From NCBI GenBank assembly GCA_021399435.1, contig JAJTUP010000006.1:124001-188000 (forward strand): 64,000 nt of DNA. The letters are read 5' to 3'. The stretch comes from Diaporthe sp. PMI_573. Taxonomy: Eukaryota > Ascomycota > Sordariomycetes > Diaporthales > Diaporthaceae. The notes beneath the pieces are model-generated. The model did not search any database and was not told the origin of the DNA. It saw only the letters and a list, made by a program, of their open reading frames with translations. Numbering within the stretch: the stretch's first letter is position 1; each line of letters opens with the position of its first letter. Below are positions 57,635 to 64,000 of this stretch, in pieces. Position numbers and translations under genes: made by a program.

Positions 57635-58708
57635 ATGGCCGAGGCAGAGACTGAGCCTCATCAACAAGAGGCCCCTTCACTCACAATCACCGTCACCAAG
57701 AGTGGCAAACAGCTAGACACATTCCACCTCCCAGCAGACGCCATCCTGAATGACCTCCTGAACGCCTGCGAGGACAACCTAGCGGACGCACCTGACAAGT
57801 ATGACTGGGACAAGGCCAAGTTCATCGCCAAGGGCAAGATGCTCAAGGCCTGGGAGAATGGCGAGCAGCCCATAGCCCACCTGGACGGCACCAAAGTCTT
57901 CCTGCAGGTCCCCACCCTCCAGGCCATAAAGGACCTCCAAGAGTCCTCCCAAGCAGCCCGGGCCCGCGAGGCCCGCCGCCACGCTCAAAACACCTCAGCC
58001 GCCCGCCCCGTCGCGGCAAGGCGGACCCGCCTGGACCCGGCGCGAGCCCAGGCCGACGCGCAGTACACCTTCCTGCGGGTGGAGCCCCTATCGGGTTACA
58101 GTAACCCGGAGCGCAGCCGCGCATTCCTGGAGCGGCTCAAGGCCGACCCGGGGATCCGGGCGGCGATGCGAAAGCACGAGTTCAGTGTCGGTTTATTGAC
58201 GGAGATGGACCCCGCGGCCAACACGCAGTCGAGCCACGAGGGCACGACGCGGCTGCTGGGTCTGAACCGAAACAAGGGGGAGGTCATCGAGCTGCGGCTG
58301 CGGACGGACGCCTACGACGGGTACAGGGACTACAAGACCATCCGCAACACGCTGTGCCACGAGCTCGCGCACAACGTGCACGGCCCGCACGACCGCAAGT
58401 TCTGGGACCTGTGTCACCAGATCGAGAGGGAGGTGCAGGCTGCGGACTGGAAGAGCGGCGGCCATTCGGTCGGCGACGGGGACTACTACGAGTCCCCCGA
58501 GGACGACGTCCCCGACCACGGGGGCTGGACGGGCGGGACGCACGTGCTTGGCGGGAGCAGCGGGGGCGGTGGCGGCGGTGGTGGCGGCTTGAGCAGGAGG
58601 GACGTCATCGCAAAGGCTGTCGAGGAGCGCATGAGGAGATCACAGTCGGAGAACCCGGACGGAGGCGGCGGCAGCGCTGGCGAGGGAGGCAGCAGCGCGG
58701 CGCCATGA
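57635..58708 (+). CDS. UBL-WLM metalloprotease-like protein
   Basis: A 357-residue single-exon protein with an N-terminal ubiquitin-like domain (about 13-92; LTITVTKSGKQLDTFHLPAD, KVFLQVPT) and a WLM domain (about 140-300). The WLM domain is the zinc metalloprotease fold of Wss1/SPRTN-type proteases, which degrade proteins crosslinked to DNA or SUMO- and ubiquitin-linked targets. The zinc motif HELAHNVHGPH puts ligands H242, H246 and H252 with catalytic E243, the full expected set. The pattern around it, NTLCHELAHNVHGPHDRKFW, is the family signature. The C-terminus is glycine-rich with a short acidic patch. The UBL plus WLM combination matches a fungal subfamily distinct from Wss1, which has WLM first. 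Start ATG at 57635 follows a CT-rich leader. No lesion is seen. The substrate is inferred only from the family. Confidence 0.85.
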   Translation: MAEAETEPHQQEAPSLTITVTKSGKQLDTFHLPADAILNDLLNACEDNLADAPDKYDWDKAKFIAKGKMLKAWENGEQPIAHLDGTKVFLQVPTLQAIKDLQESSQAARAREARRHAQNTSAARPVAARRTRLDPARAQADAQYTFLRVEPLSGYSNPERSRAFLERLKADPGIRAAMRKHEFSVGLLTEMDPAANTQSSHEGTTRLLGLNRNKGEVIELRLRTDAYDGYRDYKTIRNTLCHELAHNVHGPHDRKFWDLCHQIEREVQAADWKSGGHSVGDGDYYESPEDDVPDHGGWTGGTHVLGGSSGGGGGGGGGLSRRDVIAKAVEERMRRSQSENPDGGGGSAGEGGSSAAP

Positions 58709-60451
58709 ACTGTCTCAGCATCAAAATTGCATCGTCAAAAGGAGAGAAAGGGCGACAAATCCTCGCGGCGGACAGCCTCCGCCCAGGGACCCAGAGGAGG
58801 CGTAACGACGACCTGGGAGGCGGAGTCGACAAAAAGACCCCCCACCGAAGCGGGGGTAGAAAAACTCCAAGGTGAATTTTCCAGGCATGGCGTTCTCAGT
58901 CACCGAGGAGGTAGTCGAGATCAAGCACACACGAGTAAATTTGCTTACGGTTTAACCCGCGAGCCCGCCCACACCGGGAAACACGGAGCGATTCAGGAAG
59001 TTTTGCTGAGCGACTCAATGGGGAATTGAACTCGAGCCTAGCCCACGGCAATGGCAGGCGTGATAAAGATATCAAGTCAACCCGCACCTCAACTAGGCCA
59101 ACTTGTTTCCGCCCCAAGTCGAGATGGGACGGATTTCTTGGGCTATAAGTCAGAGACCGGGGGCCGGGGGGGGGGCGGAGCTGTCAGCTGGTGAACCTAA
59201 TCGCCAGTGAATTGCAGCATTCAATCTGAGTCGTCGGTTGAAGCGAGGGAAAGCCACCAACACCAGATGCCAGTGATTCCTGCGGCTGTGGGCCTGTTGC
59301 CTTGGGCCTGTTTAGGGGGGTATTGATCGCACCTTTTGAGTCTGTCGAACCTCAAAAAGAGGAGAGCACGCCAAACGGCTCTCGAACGTCATCTAGTCAC
59401 ATTGGTCTCATACACAGCATGAAGGAGGAAAAGTCATGGTGTTGCTGTCCACGAGCAACAGCCCTGCAAGGCAGAAACCCACTCCATCGCGGTCACTCTT
59501 TGGCGAAGAAGCATAAGAGAGCACATGGTTTTACAAGCACCCTTCCATGAGATGAGGAGGAATCCTGCGCCTGTACTATTGCGCAGGGTACTGAGGTTCA
59601 AAATGATCAACCATTTCAAACACTACTTGGTTCCAGCTTTTACATAGATCCTTCATAATGACAAACGGCTTCAATCTCATTGAAGGCATGGAAAGCCGCC
59701 AAAACCTGCACAGGAAACGAAGTGATGGTGCATCTAATCATAACCTCACAAGACTGGACCGGCAACAAGATTTAAGCAGCGGTCAACGTTTTCATCTATA
59801 CTTTGTTTTAGGGTATCATGAGAGCTATGCCTATGGCGTACAGTATGCTGCAACCTCATCTCGTGACTTAGCGCCAAGCCCGGCGCCGGCAGTGTGGTCG
59901 AACGAGCTAACGGCGGCGGACGGCCTAATTTAGCCCAGATCCGCCCCTTGCCGTTGGAAGGATCGTGCCGAAAGCTTAAGGCCAAGCCACGGTCCAGCTC
60001 GACGTCCACTGTTAAAATCCTCCCTTGCGCCATGTGCCAAAATTGGGCCCTGTAAAAACATCATCCCAAGAACGCCATCGCAATGCTGAATAGACAAAAA
60101 GCGGCACCGCGCCGTTACGCCGGTTGAGCGGGCATCGAGCAAGCACCGCTCAAGCACGACATATGCGCCGCCTGCCCCTGAAGCTCCTGGCCGAAGACGC
60201 GCCGAGACGAGTGCCTCGACGGCGGCGAGTGGGGTGCCTCATTCCCAACGGAGACTATTTCGAATCCCTGAGACGACCCGGAGGACTCGCGTCGGTGGTG
60301 ACGCGTGAATATGCCTTAGGAGCTTCGAGAGCAGAGTTAGTCCGTACAAAAGGACTAGCAGGACAACATAGGTGAGACCAGTATTGTCCCATGCTGGCAA
60401 GGGCCAAAAGTCGCGGTACAAAGATTCCCAAGACTCGGGAACTGGGTGCCT
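58709..60451. other. intergenic, no supported gene
   Basis: This holds the 3' region of the WLM gene and the 3' region of the LicD gene. A short run of G is found at 59160-59176. The frames at 58727-59029, 59302-59550 and 59658-59933 lack homology. I see no other feature. Confidence 0.5.
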
Positions 60452-61303
60452 CTAGCCCTGCAGAACCCACTCCTTGACGTCGGGATCCCAATGATGTCTA
60501 ACAGCAAAAACAGGTCAGCGTGACGACTACTTTGATAGGAGTGGTGATTGGAACACGTACCCTTGCCATTCCGTTGCTACCAGACTTTTCTTTCCATACT
60601 CGCTCATCAGAACCGTGTCGAAAGCATACGGCACAGTGGCGGGAACACCCTCGAACTCAGTCTCACGCATGGGATACAGCTCCATGGTCTTGTAACGGTG
60701 GTTGTTCTTGCATGCCCAAACACCCGGCGCCCTCTCCGGATCCCGCTCCGCAAGGCCGGTGATGTCGATGAACATGCCGTTGCTCGTGTCGATCCACCGC
60801 GCATCGATGACGTTCATGCCGTTGCCGCGTACCCGCTCGACGTGGTTCGGGTTCACGTCCAGCAGGTAGACCTTGGTCGTCTCCTCGCCGGTTGACTCCT
60901 CAACATAGCGGTACTCATGCATGGTTCGGTTGTAGTGATCGCCGAGGTACTGGAGGGTCGAGGCCGTGACTTGGACGTCGAGGTCGTAATCCCATGGCAT
61001 GATCTGCCCGTTCCACCACCACCCCAGCAGAGTGCCGTGGGCGAGCCAGGTGTCGATACCCAAGGCGCGGAATACTGATACATAACTTCGAATCAAGTGT
61101 CGCAGCGCAACACGGTGCCCCTCATAATCAACCTCGCCCTGGAAATAGCGGCCGTCGTAGTGACCCAATGCCTCTGTGCCGCCGGCCTCGAAGAAATACT
61201 TTTCGCCTCCTGTAGGTGTGCTGTCGCCCCATCTTTTTTCCGGCAGACCGAGTACCGTCGTCGCCAACGAGCAGGTCAGGATCAGCGCCTGTAACAGCCT
61301 CAT
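60452..61303 (-). CDS. secreted LicD/fukutin-family protein
   Basis: This protein of about 262 residues has the LicD-type nucleotidyltransferase fold, used for adding phosphorylcholine or similar phosphosugar groups to glycans; related fungal proteins (Mnn4-like) modify cell-wall mannan. The ATG at 61303 gives MRLLQALILTCSLATTVLG, a signal peptide. The catalytic stretch is WLAHGTLLGWWWNGQIMPWD followed by YDLDVQV; the DYDLD motif is the metal-binding acidic pair of the family. Then GMFIDITGLAERD and WACKNNHRYKTMELYP. Exon 1 is 61303-60561; the 63-bp intron leads to a short exon 60497-60452, which adds HHWDPDVKEWVLQG. The length is short compared with Mnn4 proteins but similar to small fungal LicD proteins. 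Secretion-pathway location is inferred from the signal peptide. No lesion is seen. Confidence 0.85.
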
Positions 61304-64000
61304 TGCGGCAGATACGGAAGATATATTTGAACAAAGCAAGGCAGTAAGGCCAGATTACCGAGAGTGAGGTTAGCAGACAGGAGTGTAGCGCCTGGGGCCG
61401 TGTAATGGTGGATATAATGCTGATGAATACGCAGGACGACAAAAATGAAGGCGGTTTCTGGAGAAGCCGGGCAGAATGCACTGCTTTGTGTCCAGAAATT
61501 AGGTCGGCTGTCAGATCTTGGCTGCCGACAGGACACGAGCTCGCAGATGATGTTGTAGGGCAAGGCGGGTCCGTAACTCGGTGGTCAAACACAGAACGTG
61601 TGGGTTGGACTCCTGGATAGGGTAGGAGGCTTCCTTGGTGATGTGGGTCAGCAGGAAGTTGCCGTGCCGGAGTTTCAATGGATATTGGAGAGCTCGAGGT
61701 GATCCAGCTGACTGGGCTCGTGGACAGTCTCGTTCGTGTTCACACGGGTGGTGTTACTGTTGCTCGTAATAGAGGTGGTCGGTGGAGTGGTGACGGCTGT
61801 AAAGCTCTTGACTCTCGGTTGAAATTACACAGGCGAGTCGGATATCTATATGTACAGATAGCCGACATGCGGTGAGGAGTGGGTCGATAACCAGAGCCTC
61901 TTAAACCTGTGCAAGACACGGCACCTTGATCCACCAGGTCGAGCCGGGTCGGGTTGGATCAGCCCAAGCCAAGAAGAGGCTGTGATGGAGACTGGATGCT
62001 GTAGGAAGCGGGCAGGAATCCTGTGGATTGGGCGATAGGGACAGGCCGGGACTGTTCTGTTGATGAGCTTGGCAGAGCAGAGCGGAGGAGCAAAATGAAT
62101 GAATGTGGGAGGGTGGAAAGCAGGTAAAGAAAGTAAGTAGGAGCGAGTGAGGCCTTGCAAGTTCAGTCGACAGACGGTACATGTATACGTGGAACCAGGG
62201 GGGGTGGCTCGGTGTGGAATTGCGTAAGACAGCCCAGTTCGTCTGGAGGGGCTGGAATGTTGACGACGGCATCAGATCAGGGATTCATTCAGGCGTGTCA
62301 GGGAACAGGATGAGAGAGAAGTGGGCCTCGCAAACATCTGATCATGGGGCAAAAAGATGGGATTGCAGATGCAGATAACAGTACTGTGAGATAGATGCGC
62401 ATGTGGGTGCAGTGGCGTTGCCGAGGGCTGCTGTTCTCTGAATTCTAAAGATACACAGCAGGGCAAACAAGCACAAACTTCATTCGAGTTGATCCTGCGT
62501 GTTTGGTCGTATAATATTTACGGTATTGTATGTAGACTATGTGTGTACATTTGCCTGGAAACATTGGCGAAGGTCTGCGGTCTGCAGTCTGCATGTAGAT
62601 AGATGCCAAGGTAGGTACAAAGTACACATTGGTGTGAAACTGTGTTTCTGGCATCCTGAGTGGTCGCGTGCCTGGCTTCCTCTTCTCAACGGACGAAACG
62701 GCATCATCGATACTTCCTTCCTTCCCTATTTCTCCCCCTTCTCTGGCTACGGGTGTCGCGTGCACAATCTCCTGTTCCGTTCTTTCCGACATTGGTTGCA
62801 ACCAACAGAGTGTGTAAACCCCTGCGAGCCCAGAGTGCGTACGCGTCTTGGCGCTTGTTCGTCATGGAACAGGGTCGCACGGTGACATGGGCCCAGAGGG
62901 AAAGGATGCAGATTTTATCATCCAGCACCACCCAAGGAAGAGCCTCCCTCTGTACAACAGACTCCCATCACCACCCAAACTCGCGCTTAATTGAAACTTT
63001 ATTCGGAACGGGGACATGTCGAGACGCGTCCACCCGAGCAGAAGCTTGCACGGGCTTGACTCGCCGTCCCGTCCGACACCGTCCACTGTCATCAATGCCA
63101 TGGTCCACCCCATGCCAAGGTCTGTCCTCCTGCAGTGCCATGCCTCCGACAGCCTCCCCAACAAACAGTGCCAGAGTGCCCAGTCTGCCGGCCTGCCGGT
63201 GGCTCTGGCGATACCAAGAAAGCCAAGTTACGCACGCTGACATCCAAAACTCCGACCCTCTGCAAACACCAGCTCATGATCGGCATTCCTCAGGGGCTTC
63301 TCAAACAGCCTGAACCACCAGCATGTCACCGTCTCTCCTGCTCGAGCTACAGCACAGGACAATTATCTTATTTGCTGCAGCCAACCCACCAGGCCGGCGC
63401 CACTTCACGCAGCTCAGCCCAAGTAATCCTCTACAGCTGCTAAGGCGACGCGCGGCCCCATCACCGCACGTTCTCTGTGTGTGTGGGACGTGTGACGGGC
63501 CCTCGGGTTTGTGCTGGCCGCCCATGGCCTTGCCCAAGACCGGCCGCACTCCGGGGGCCGTTTCGCTGGCGCTACGCCTTTTTGCGGGTGTCGGTCGCTT
63601 TGGGGGGCAGGATCTTAGCACTAAATTTAATGCGGGCTTGACGACTTCTTCTGTCTCGGAGCCGCGTACACAGTAACAGCTGGCGGTCTGCCCCCTGCCC
63701 CCCTGCCCTGGGCTGCCGTTCATTATCCCGGCCTCCTGGTCCCACCGGCGTGGCATTGCCGCGGGAGGGCTGGAGGGGCGAAGCAGCATGGTGACGCCCG
63801 ACCCGGTCGTCCCCCACGCGATATCCGACGACGACTCAATCTACCTACCGTGTGTGGGCTGCGTAGGCTCCAGGGCCCAACTAAAGCTCCTGGGTCGTCC
63901 ACGCAGCCAGGGCAACGCAAGCATTCAGATCCAGCCCTGCAGGTTCCGCAGGCGGGGCCAAGACCATCTATGCCAATTTATCACCCACGCCAGTGCCCTC
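61304..64000. other. intergenic to window end, no supported gene
   Basis: The first several hundred bases are the upstream region of the LicD gene. The rest, to 64000, has short overlapping frames, the largest at 62660-63313 and 63301-63789, without homology or ATG context. A GC-rich part is at 63470-63990. A gene truncated by the window end cannot be excluded. Confidence 0.45.

Overview
The window is nuclear DNA of a filamentous ascomycete (Pezizomycotina), most likely a Sordariomycete; I cannot fix the order. The evidence is short spliceosomal introns (53-229 bp) with GTRNGT-like donors, GC-rich third positions in housekeeping genes, and fungal-type families: an Snt1-type corepressor subunit, a Gel/Gas GH72 transglycosylase, an mtr-like amino-acid permease, an N-terminal-motor kinesin and Eme1. 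I see no plasmid, phage, CRISPR, rRNA or confident tRNA. Gene density is low, about 18 loci in 64 kb. Layout: 0.2-2.5 kb holds a flavin-monooxygenase pseudogene; 2.8-3.4 a coiled-coil protein; 5.7-7.4 an MFS drug:H+ transporter; 9.2-9.6 a short F-box protein; 10.1-11.1 a membrane-anchored fungal protein with a displaced C-terminus. A housekeeping block follows: 12.1-19.5 SNT1-like corepressor (minus), 21.4-22.5 deoxyhypusine synthase (plus), 23.0-24.2 HMG-CoA lyase (minus), 25.5-27.0 neutral amino-acid permease (plus). At 27.4-28.4 lies a secreted protein with an apparent poly-C frameshift, and at 29.8-31.6 a GPI-anchored GH72 glucanosyltransferase. At 34.0-39.6 is a 1773-residue kinesin. From 39.6 to 46.8 is a 7 kb stretch with no supported gene. 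Then 46.8-47.4 is a small secreted protein with a 2-nt frameshift, 49.1-51.2 Eme1-like ERCC4 endonuclease subunit, 51.5-53.6 a single-pass membrane protein with a heptad-repeat ectodomain, 56.0-56.8 the KDEL/HDEL receptor Erd2, 57.6-58.7 a UBL-WLM metalloprotease, and 60.5-61.3 a secreted LicD/fukutin-type protein. The rest to 64 kb has no supported gene. The genes do not form one pathway. Several act in the secretory and cell-wall route (Erd2, GH72, LicD protein, membrane sensor-like protein, secreted proteins); the others serve translation-factor modification, leucine/HMG-CoA catabolism, chromatin, microtubule transport and DNA repair. The main theme is contrast: the housekeeping genes can be assembled intact, while four accessory loci carry frameshifts or stops. 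I found no clear evidence of a new multi-gene system. The best leads are the disrupted accessory genes, the heptad-repeat membrane protein and a strong G-quadruplex motif about 1 kb upstream of the kinesin start. Exon limits are inferred by eye from splice signals and family conservation.
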